Shown: positions 37,213 to 45,852 of the stretch, piece by piece
Numbering within the stretch: the stretch's first letter is position 1
How the letters are laid out: each line of letters begins with the position of its first letter
From: SIAJ01 sp963773845
Lineage (GTDB): Bacteria; Planctomycetota; Planctomycetia; Gemmatales; Gemmataceae
Direction: 5' to 3'
Assembly: GCA_963773845.1 (NCBI GenBank)
Contig: CAVZCU010000008.1
Span: 1 to 64,000, forward strand
DNA length: 64,000 bases
Translations under genes and position numbers: made by a program
Notes under the pieces: model-generated
What the model saw: the letters and a program-made list of their open reading frames with translations, nothing else
Database searches by the model: none
Told to the model about the DNA's origin: nothing

Positions 37213-40200
37213 ATGCCGATGATCACCTTTGCACTTTCAGCCGGTTCCAAGCGTTCGCGACGCCGCGGGACCACCCTTGTCTTTGAGTCCCTCGAACAGC
37301 GCACGGTGCCATCGGCCTCCATCGGCCGCAACTTTTCCGGAGCGACGGGTGGTGCAACCGGCGATAGCGGCTTTGTGCCCCCGGACACCGACGGCGCCGT
37401 TGGGCCGAACCACTTCGTGGAATTCGTGAACGGCGTTTACCGGGTGTTTACCAAGACGGGAACGCAGGTGCAAACCAAGGGCGACGACCAATTCTGGATT
37501 GCGGCTGGGATTGCGTCATCACTCATTAACACGGGCGTTAGCGATCCAAGAATCGTATTCGACCCCCTCAGCGACCGATGGATCGCCAGTGAGATCACCG
37601 TTAACAACGGTGGAAATTCTGGGAATTCAATCCTAATTGGCCGCTCCGATTCCAATGACCCCACCGGTACGTGGAAAGCGGCATCGTTTATCACGAGCGG
37701 GTCGTTGTTCGCCGACTACGACACGCTCGGCGTGGATGCGAAGGCGATTTACATAGCGACAAACAATTTCCCATCGAGCGGTGGCGCCACGAGCACGACT
37801 GTCACATCGATCCCGAAGGCAGACATCTTGGCCGCGAGCCCCTCGGTGGCCAATCGAACCGTTCATCAGGTGAATTTTGCGGGGAACGGCGTCGATCTTG
37901 GCTGGACGCCCCAAGGAGTGATGAATTTTTCCACTACTACCCCGGCCCACGGTTCAATTTTTTCGGTAAATAACGCCAACTTTTCTCAGGTCAATCGGAT
38001 CAAGGTAACGGGGACCGACCAGCCCAATGCCACGTTTGGGAATCCGGAAATCTACAACGTTCAGACAACCGCGTTTCCCAATCAGTCTCATCAGCCAGAT
38101 GGAACCGCGCAGATCGATCCGGTCGACGACCGTTTCGGCGGAGCCGTCTATCAAGTCGGCGATCTCATCTATGGTGTGCATGCCATCGCCGTGGGAGGCA
38201 TGAATGCCATTCGCTTGACGATTCTGAGCGATTCGCAAAACCAGATCGTGGCCGAGGGAACATGGTCCAACGCGAGCTTTGACTACATCGACCCATCAAT
38301 TTGCGCCAATTCATTCGGCGATTTCGTCATCGGGTTCACTCGATCGGGGGGTGCGGCAACCGGCAACGCGGGGCGACTCAGTAGTTACGTGGTTTCTGGT
38401 CGTATCAATCCCGCCAACCCAGGCGCTGGAGTAACTTTCGACAGCGAAATACTCGCAAAACAGGGCAATGTCAGTAATTATCATGCGCTGGGCGGCTCTT
38501 TCGAGCGATGGGGCGACTACAGCGCCACGACACAGGATCCGACCAATCCGTTAACCTTTTGGACCATTCAAGAGTTTGCGTCGGCGTCGTCGACATGGGG
38601 CACGCAAATCACACAAGTTTTCGTTTCGCCGCGGGCGCAGAGCGTTTCGTCGACCATCGCTAATGGATCCTATGGCGCTGGAACAGTCATTCCGATTACC
38701 ATCACGTTCAACGATGCGGTCACCGTGACGGGTTCCCCCCAACTGGCGCTGAATTCCGGGGGTGGAGCGGTTGCAACCTATTCGAGTGGGAGCGGCACCA
38801 ACACGTTAACGTTCAATTACACGGTCGCCGCCGGACAGGCGACGCCGGATTTGGACTACACGTCGACGAACGCCTTGACGTTGAATGGCGGGACGATCAA
38901 GGACACCGCGAGTCTGGTTTTTGGGACCGGCGTGGACGCGATTCTCACCCTGGCGGCTCCGGGAACCACCGGTTCGCTGGGCAACGCCAAGGACATCGTG
39001 ATAACGAACAGTCCTCTCGTAATCAACGTTACGTCAACAGTCCCCGATGGCACCTATGGCATCGGTGCGGTCATTCCGGTCCGCGTGACGTATTCGCTTC
39101 CCGTTGTCGTGACCGGAACGCCACAACTTGAAATGGATGTCGGCATCCCGCGATTAGTCAACTACGTCAGCGGCAGCGGCTCGACAACCTTGACATTCAA
39201 TTACACGGTCCAGGCCGGTGATACATCCGCCGACCTCGATTACACTTCGAATCTGGCGATGACGTTGAACGGCGGGACAATCAAGGACCAGGCGAACCCG
39301 ACGACCAATGCCGATCTCACGCTGCCGGCGCCGGGAGATCCGGGTTCTCTGAGCGCCAACAAGGACATTGTTGTCAGCACCAGCGGCGCAGTGGTAAGCA
39401 ATGTCACTTCGACCAACGCGGATGGCACGTACGGCTTGGGCGCAAACATCACGGTCCGGGTTATTTTCACGACGCCCGTCGTCGTGACCGGATCACCCAA
39501 GCTCTCGCTGAATTCCAGCGGAACCGCCGCCGCCACCTATGCGAGCGGCTCCGGTACGACCACATTGTCATTCACCTACGTAGTCCAATCGGGCGACCTC
39601 TCCAACGATCTTGACTACACGTCCACGACAGCGCTGGTATTGAACGGCGGCACAATCAAGGACCAGGCCCTCGGTAACGACGCCAATTTGACGTTGCCCA
39701 GTCCCGGAGCCCCCGGATCACTCGGCGCGAATAAGAACATTGTCATCAATGCATTGCCGGCGACGATTACCAACGTGAGTTCGACCCAGCCGAACGGCAC
39801 GTTTGGATTTGGCGCGACTATTCCGATTACGATTAACTTTGATAAGGCGGTGAACGTAACGGGCACGCCGACCCTGGTGCTGAATTCCAGCGGTGGCGCC
39901 CTGGCGACCTACGCCAGCGGGTCCGGAACCTCGATTCTTACATTCAACTATCTCGTGGCGATCGGAGACTTTTCCAGCGACCTGGACTATACCTCGATCG
40001 CGGCATTGGCATTGAACGGTGGCACGATCAAGGATGGCGGCGGAGCGGATGCCACGATCACATTGCCCAGCCCAGGCGCCTCGGGCTCGCTTGGCTTTAA
40101 CAAGGACATTCGAATCGACGCACTCCCCGCCGCGCCCTCGAACATTACATCGAATCTGGCAAACGGGTCCTACGGCATCGGGGCGGTAATTCCGATCACG

Positions 40201-41001
40201 ATAACTTTCACCAAGCCCGTCAGCGTAACGGGAACGCCGCAGCTCGCTTTGAATTCGGGCGGAATTGCGTCCTATGCCAGCGGCTCCGGGGGAACTGTAC
40301 TGACCTTCAGCTATACCGTCGGCGGCGGCGAAAACTCGCCCGATCTGGATTACACCTCGACCAGCGCACTGACACTAAACGGCGGCACGATCACCGACGT
40401 GGGGACCGGCAGCCCGGCGGGACTCGCGTTACCCTCGCCCGGCGCCGCGGGTTCGCTCGGCGCAAATAAGAATCTCGTGGTCGATGCGGTCGGACCATCG
40501 GTGGTGGCGTTCAAAGTTTTGTTTGGCAAGAAGTCGTTCGACCTGGTCACATCCAGCCGCATTGACATGCCCTGGCGAATCACGGGCATCCAGGTGGTAT
40601 TCAGCGAGCCAGTCAAGTTTGGAACAAAGCAAAGTCTATCGGGACTGGCCGCTCGGAGCGTGAAGGGACTAGGGACCGATACGCTCACCTTTAGTCTCAC
40701 GGCGATTTCGAAGGGGTCATTTAATACCAGTCTGCTTAATTCGGGCGACAACGCGCTGAAGGACATTGCCGGTAACCCGATCAGCCCATTCAGCATGGCG
40801 TTCAAGGTCCTGTATGGTGACTTCGACGACAACCAGATCGTCAATGCCGCCGACGAGGCGGGCATACGAGCCAACGCCACGCCTCCATACGATTTGCACC
40901 CGACAAATTACAACATCTTCGCCGATCTGAGCGGCGATGGGCTCGTCAATCTCGTCGATGTGCGAATTTCCCACAGCCGGAAGGGACAGACATTGCCCTA
41001 A
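37213..41001 (+). CDS. Large surface protein with five beta-sandwich repeats and a C-terminal dockerin-like domain
   Basis: 1262 residues from ATG 37213 (a TTG at 37198 is also in frame). The N-terminus carries the planctomycete LExR-type motif FESLEQRTVPS. Residues to about 475 form a domain with PPDTDGAVGPNHFVEFVNGV. From nt 38640 to 40490 there are five repeats of about 124 residues, each with NGTYG-G--I-I, VTGTP-L-LNS, YASGSGT--LTF-Y, DLDYTS--AL-LNGGTI-D and LP-PG--GSLG-NK. The C-terminus has two calcium-loop-like segments (GDFDDNQIVNAADEAGI, ADLSGDGLVNLVDVRIS), a dockerin type I pattern. No signal peptide of standard form is visible. Likely an extracellular adhesion or scaffold protein. 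Confidence 0.85.
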   Translation: MPMITFALSAGSKRSRRRGTTLVFESLEQRTVPSASIGRNFSGATGGATGDSGFVPPDTDGAVGPNHFVEFVNGVYRVFTKTGTQVQTKGDDQFWIAAGIASSLINTGVSDPRIVFDPLSDRWIASEITVNNGGNSGNSILIGRSDSNDPTGTWKAASFITSGSLFADYDTLGVDAKAIYIATNNFPSSGGATSTTVTSIPKADILAASPSVANRTVHQVNFAGNGVDLGWTPQGVMNFSTTTPAHGSIFSVNNANFSQVNRIKVTGTDQPNATFGNPEIYNVQTTAFPNQSHQPDGTAQIDPVDDRFGGAVYQVGDLIYGVHAIAVGGMNAIRLTILSDSQNQIVAEGTWSNASFDYIDPSICANSFGDFVIGFTRSGGAATGNAGRLSSYVVSGRINPANPGAGVTFDSEILAKQGNVSNYHALGGSFERWGDYSATTQDPTNPLTFWTIQEFASASSTWGTQITQVFVSPRAQSVSSTIANGSYGAGTVIPITITFNDAVTVTGSPQLALNSGGGAVATYSSGSGTNTLTFNYTVAAGQATPDLDYTSTNALTLNGGTIKDTASLVFGTGVDAILTLAAPGTTGSLGNAKDIVITNSPLVINVTSTVPDGTYGIGAVIPVRVTYSLPVVVTGTPQLEMDVGIPRLVNYVSGSGSTTLTFNYTVQAGDTSADLDYTSNLAMTLNGGTIKDQANPTTNADLTLPAPGDPGSLSANKDIVVSTSGAVVSNVTSTNADGTYGLGANITVRVIFTTPVVVTGSPKLSLNSSGTAAATYASGSGTTTLSFTYVVQSGDLSNDLDYTSTTALVLNGGTIKDQALGNDANLTLPSPGAPGSLGANKNIVINALPATITNVSSTQPNGTFGFGATIPITINFDKAVNVTGTPTLVLNSSGGALATYASGSGTSILTFNYLVAIGDFSSDLDYTSIAALALNGGTIKDGGGADATITLPSPGASGSLGFNKDIRIDALPAAPSNITSNLANGSYGIGAVIPITITFTKPVSVTGTPQLALNSGGIASYASGSGGTVLTFSYTVGGGENSPDLDYTSTSALTLNGGTITDVGTGSPAGLALPSPGAAGSLGANKNLVVDAVGPSVVAFKVLFGKKSFDLVTSSRIDMPWRITGIQVVFSEPVKFGTKQSLSGLAARSVKGLGTDTLTFSLTAISKGSFNTSLLNSGDNALKDIAGNPISPFSMAFKVLYGDFDDNQIVNAADEAGIRANATPPYDLHPTNYNIFADLSGDGLVNLVDVRISHSRKGQTLP

Positions 41002-41009
41002 AAGGCCGC

Positions 41010-41041
41010 GGGCCGGCGGATCGCGAACGATCCACCGGCCC
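41010..41041. terminator. Bidirectional terminator hairpin
   Basis: A 14-bp stem with one mismatch (41010-41023 with 41028-41041) closed by a CGAA tetraloop, followed by TTCGCATTTT on the plus strand. It lies between the stops of two convergent surface-protein genes. Confidence 0.75.
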
Positions 41042-41078
41042 TTCGCATTTTGAATTATGGCCAAGTTGACGATTCGGT

Positions 41079-42722
41079 TTAAGGGTTCCAGCCTGTCGGC
41101 GTCAGGTTCGACTGGGCGTCGGCGGAATCGAAATCATCCAAGCCGAGCCCACCATCCAAAATGCTTGCCGCCGCATTGCCGAACACCACATTCGTGCCCG
41201 CGTCCCCGCCCGATCCAATCGCCAAGCCCAAAACGAGCGAATCGTTGCCCGTGCCTGCGGTGATCTTGGTGATGCCGCCGAAACTGACTGGGTCGGTACC
41301 GCCCGTGTTCTGGGCAATCGAAATCGCATCGTCGCCCGATCCCATGTCGGCAGTAAACGTGGACAGGAATTCGGAGCCGTCCTCGATCGACAAATTATCC
41401 GCGCCGACTCCAGTCTTAATCTTGACCGCTCCGGCCAGGCTGACCTGATCCAATATCACGGTGTCGTTTCCGTTCCTGGTGTCAATCGAGAGGCCGCCAA
41501 AGATTGAAACCGGCCCTCCGCCATCACCGATAGTCACCGAGTTATCGCCGCCGCTCAGCTTCAAATTGACGCTCTTGTCCGCCTGGAAATTCGCATTGGT
41601 CTCGAACACATCGCTAAACCAGCCACCCTTAACAGTTACGTTTCCCTGAACTTCGGCGAGCGAAACCGTCGCAAACGAAACGTTCGTAAATGCGCTACCG
41701 GTCACGGTTACATTCCGTGCAAAGAGGCTGCCTTCGTCGGTGACCGCAACTGATGCATTCGGCGCCGTGACGCTTACATTCTTGTTGAGCGTGCATCCGA
41801 GAGCAATCCCGTCGACGGCGAGGTCCGCCTGAAATCCGCCCTTGAGCGTCAGATTTCCATTGACCGTAACATCCTCCAGAAGCGCCGAAATGGAATAGCC
41901 CGACTCGGTTAGCCCACCGATGGTACTGTCGGAGATTTCGACGATCGATGCAATGCTCGTTCCGAGCGACGCGTTTACTGTATGTGCGACGGTTAGGTTG
42001 CTGAGCGTGAGGTCGTTGCCGAGCACAATGCCGTCGCCGGCCTTGAGGTTCAGCGAAGAAAGGGAGACGGTATCGATTGTGGTAGCGCTGCCGCCGTCCG
42101 CAAAGGCCAGCTTGACTGGCGCCTTGATCGAACTGTTGGCGGCGCCAGACATGTTGAATGAATCGCTGCCGTCGCCACCGGTGACCGAGAGGCCCCCCAG
42201 AGTTATAAGGCCGGTCGTCGTAAGATCGAGCGTATTGTTCCCATCGCCGAGTTTGATGCTCACAGCACCGGAAACGCTGAAGGCGGCGGCTCCATTGATC
42301 GAGACCGAGTCGTCGCCGCCCCCGAGGTCGGCCTTGATCGTCTTAACGGTGCCCGGCAATGCTGGGGGCGTAACGCCCGCCGGATTTCCGTTGATTGATG
42401 TAGTTATGTCGGGGATCACCGTCACAGTGCCACCGGCGATCAAAAGCTGAACTCCGTTATTGTCGTCGTCCCCAGTCACAACGAGCTGTCCACTGGTGGG
42501 AGAAAGCGATGCCGTGACGCTTCCCGCGGGAGTCAGTCTCCCTTCAAGAGTCTGGACTGCAAGCGCGCTGACCGGGCGGTGCGTGAGGAAGTGAACCTGT
42601 GCATTGAAGCTCCGCAGTGTGTGAATCAAGGGGAAGAAAGGAGGATTACGCGAGTCGTTACCCTTTGCCACTAATGTACTTTGCCGCAACGCGGACGTCA
42701 CAAAAAATCCGTCTTTGTTCAC
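41079..42722 (-). CDS. Beta-helical surface protein with LExR-type N-terminus
   Basis: 547 residues from GTG 42722. After a basic N-terminal segment it carries VQTLEGRLTPAG, the same type of motif as the neighbouring giant protein. The rest is rich in Gly, Asp, Asn, Ser and Thr with repeating short strands (GNNTLDLTTTGLITLGGLSV, GNDTVILDQVSLAGAVKI, GSGDDAISIAQN), typical of a parallel beta-helix or calcium-binding GGDD-type repeat protein. No enzymatic residues are evident. Secreted or surface attached by inference. Confidence 0.8.
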   Translation of the reverse strand: MNKDGFFVTSALRQSTLVAKGNDSRNPPFFPLIHTLRSFNAQVHFLTHRPVSALAVQTLEGRLTPAGSVTASLSPTSGQLVVTGDDDNNGVQLLIAGGTVTVIPDITTSINGNPAGVTPPALPGTVKTIKADLGGGDDSVSINGAAAFSVSGAVSIKLGDGNNTLDLTTTGLITLGGLSVTGGDGSDSFNMSGAANSSIKAPVKLAFADGGSATTIDTVSLSSLNLKAGDGIVLGNDLTLSNLTVAHTVNASLGTSIASIVEISDSTIGGLTESGYSISALLEDVTVNGNLTLKGGFQADLAVDGIALGCTLNKNVSVTAPNASVAVTDEGSLFARNVTVTGSAFTNVSFATVSLAEVQGNVTVKGGWFSDVFETNANFQADKSVNLKLSGGDNSVTIGDGGGPVSIFGGLSIDTRNGNDTVILDQVSLAGAVKIKTGVGADNLSIEDGSEFLSTFTADMGSGDDAISIAQNTGGTDPVSFGGITKITAGTGNDSLVLGLAIGSGGDAGTNVVFGNAAASILDGGLGLDDFDSADAQSNLTPTGWNP

Positions 42723-42881
42723 TACTTCTTATGGGCTGATTGCCACAAAGACCGCAGTAACTGAGCGGTCCCATTCGCCTGCCGGCGGCTCACACGCCGA
42801 GCCCGAAAGAATTCCTTGCCCTCAGGCTCGGTCGCAAGGTACAAATAACATTCATCGATTCTACAGCACGGAGCGATTGTC

Positions 42882-44640
42882 GTGGTCCGATTTCTAGCCC
42901 TGGCGCTCGTATTTGCAGGCGGCACGTGCATCCAAGCCGCCGACGATGTCCTGCAACCGATACTGGACTTGCATAAATCGGGGAAATTGTTCGTAAAGTC
43001 CGACTATAAGGCGGTTCGCGCCGCGTCGGCAAAGGTTTTCGAGACTCGTCTGGCGAGCACAATTAAGGAGTCATTTGGCGACGACTTCGACGGTCTGACC
43101 GCCTGGCTGGACAAGAACAAGGAGATCAAGGAGGAGTTTTTTAGCGCGATCAACGAGCAGAAGGACAATGTGCCGCGCGTGCTCGAGATCTTTCGCGATC
43201 TCTGGAAGGACAACAAGGAAGCCGTCAAGAAGTACGCCAACCTGGCTATTGCCATCAGCGTCGTCTGGGACGATCCACAAGGGCTGTACGATTATCGTGG
43301 CCATCAGGTGCGCACCAAGAGTCATCTGCCTGAAGAATATCTCAAATACGGCCCACGAGACGAATTCAAATATCACATCTCGCATGCCAAGGCAATTCAG
43401 GGCAAGGAGGGCGTAAGCCGTGTGGAAGTTTTGCCTTATGAATTCCTGGTTTACGTCGTCAATCATCGCACTCCCGTAGATGAGCGAGAATGGGCCATCA
43501 AGAACTACCTGCTCAAACGCCCAATGATTGGCAAGATCTACCATGAGATTGAGTACGACACGACGATGCTCGAAACTCAGAGCAAGATCTGCAAATTAAA
43601 TGACCACGATTATTCGTTGCCGGACATCAAGAAATATGGCGGTGTCTGCGCGATGCAGGCGGATTTTGCTGCCCGTGTTGGCAAAAGTCTGGCTGTTCCT
43701 GCCGCCTACGTCGGCGGTCAGTCGCAGGACCTGGGACTGCATGCGTGGGTCATGTGGGTCGAGGTGCAGGCCGCCAACAAGTCGGGCGTGAGGTTTAAGC
43801 TCGAATCATGGGGCCGCTATCGCGGCGACAATTACTACACGGGCGACTTGACCGATCCCCAGACGGGCGAGCGGATTCTTGACCGGGACATGGAACGGCG
43901 ATTGTCGGCAGTGGCCACCGATCGGACGGGTAAACGGCAAGCTGATTTGGCGATGGCGTATTACCGGGACGTGGCGACGGCCGAATCGCTCGACTCCAAG
44001 AAGAAGGTTCGTTACTTACTCGACTGCGCTGAAGCTGTCGGTATTCAATGAGGACGCATGGCTGGAATTGGCGCGAATGGCTCGAAGCGACGAAGTGGGC
44101 GCCGAATCGAAGTCGCTCGTGTTGGAACAGACCGAGCGCTTGCTCACTGCCTTTGCGAAGTATCCGGACTTCACCTGGAAAGTAGCGGGCGATCTCTTGA
44201 CCCTGCAAAAAGACTCGGTCGTTCGCAATCGCTTTTACAATCGGCTTGCTCTCGTTTACGAAAACGCCAAGCGCCCGGACCTGACCTGCGAGGCCCGCTT
44301 GAAATGGGCGGACTTTCTGGGGGAAGCGAAGCAGTGGACGACCGCAGCGACGGGGCTTTCAGCCACGATCAAGAAATTCCCCGATGAAGGACGCTATGTT
44401 CCCAAGATGCTCGATAAGTTGAAGGAGGATTGCGAGCAGTTCAGTAGCGGCAAAGAGTACCTGGCGAAAACCTATATGGAATTGCTGCGAAAGATGAACC
44501 CAAAACGGGGCACTGAGGTGACCAAGTACTTTGTCCGGACGTCGAGCGACGCGCTTGCGTTCTTGGAAGGCGCGAAAAAGACCAAGGAAGCGGCTGAAGT
44601 CGAGCGGATCCGTCAGGCCGCCGGAGTGCGGTCGCGATGA
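42882..44640 (+). CDS. Secreted transglutaminase-like protein, one frameshift
   Basis: GTG 42882 opens a signal peptide (VRFLALALVFAGGTCIQA). A transglutaminase-like (papain-fold) core follows with candidate catalytic Cys256 in KYGGVCAMQADFAARVG and His287 in LGLHAWVMWVEV. The frame breaks near 44025; the protein continues with LKLSVFNEDAWLELARMARS and a helical C-terminal half ending EVERIRQAAGVRSR. About 585 residues. It may act on peptide bonds or be a structural relative; activity is not provable here. Confidence 0.78.
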
Positions 44641-44720
44641 GTTCGGCCCGTGCGACCCCGTTGCGAAATCGTGGGCCACGACCGGGCCGCGGTATTGCTA
44701 CGCGCCCAGTTGCTGCGAAC

Positions 44721-45409
44721 TCAGAGTTCGCCCGCCCGGTTCCGGCGGCGAAGCCGGCTCCCGACTAAAAGAATTGGCAATCCCGACGCGGCCAAAACGA
44801 TACCGGTCGGAGCAGGGGCGGAATTCATGATATCTCCAGTATCCCGTCCCTTCGAACCCGTACCACGCACCTTTGCCACCGAAATCGGTGCCGATGGGAG
44901 TTTGCTGCCGACACTTTGAAAGTTGAAATCCGCCTCGGTCAACCCCCCGGCCATGCTGATGTCGTAAACGACCTCGGAGCCCTGCCGAAATTGGTTTGAA
45001 CCGCTGTCGTGTTTGGAATTGCTGAAGTTAAACTGAATATCGAATTTACCGCTGCCACCTTGACCGTTGAACGCGTCATCATGATAGTTGATCTTCGGCG
45101 CCTTGCCGACGTTTCCCAGGCTCACTTTCGCGAACGCCAAATCGGCTGCATTCAACGACGGGTTCAGATTGAAATACCATTTGTCGACGAATTCATTCGA
45201 AGATTGCAGATTGGATGTCAGTTTCAGACGAACCGTGTTGGTATCTTGCTGCTCGAACGTCGCCACGATCCACGGTGCCGATCCGGAAGTGCAATACCCT
45301 TAAACGTCTCGCCCAGTCCGACACTGAATGCGGCCTTGCTTGGTTGCGGAGCCATCAACGAGATGGCCGCAGCCAAGGGTAGCAGTCCCCGTCCCAAATG
45401 CGAAATCAT
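44721..45409 (-). CDS. PEP-CTERM sorting-signal protein, one frameshift
   Basis: Starts at ATG 45409 (GGAGG eight bases upstream) with a signal peptide (GLLPLAAAISLMAPQPSKA). A one-base break near 45270 separates it from a beta-rich domain (VRLKLTSNLQSSNEFVDKWY, FDIQFNFSNS). The C-terminus is a PEP-CTERM signal: APAPTGIVLAASGLPILLVG followed by SRLRRRNR. Such proteins are processed by an exosortase and delivered to the surface or matrix; no exosortase gene is in this window. About 229 residues. Confidence 0.82.
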
Positions 45410-45852
45410 TGACATCGCCTCCGCCGTCCGCGATCCGATGTCGGGTAGCGCATTACTTGAAACGAACAAGCGGCGCGTCCAACGATGTACCTGCCAATAC
45501 GACTATCGGCTGGGCATGGAATGACAGCCCATTGATCGGTCCGCTGCGCAATACCCGGAAACAGGTGCAGTTCGGATAATCAGAGGCTCGGAATCGATTA
45601 GCAAGCGCTGCGCCGAATCAGCAGATTGATGTGATTTGCAACCAGGTTATTTCTGAACCAGCCGCGGATTCATTCGTTTTCGCGGGCCAGAATAAGAGAG
45701 GCACTTGTCCCTTGATTCGGCTGAAATTGGCTTGACGGCTAGGCCGGGTGTCTTGGATGATACCTTGACTTCCCAAATGGGACGAAGTGGAGTGCGAGTT
45801 GCTTCCCATTTCGGGCTAACACCGACCATTCGAACCCCGATTCAGAACTGCC
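45410..45852. other. Divergent intergenic region with one hairpin
   Basis: About 440 bp. An imperfect hairpin (CCCAAATGGGA at 45772-45782 with TCCCATTTCGGG at 45804-45815) lies 38 bp before the next start. Nothing else is recognised. Confidence 0.45.
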
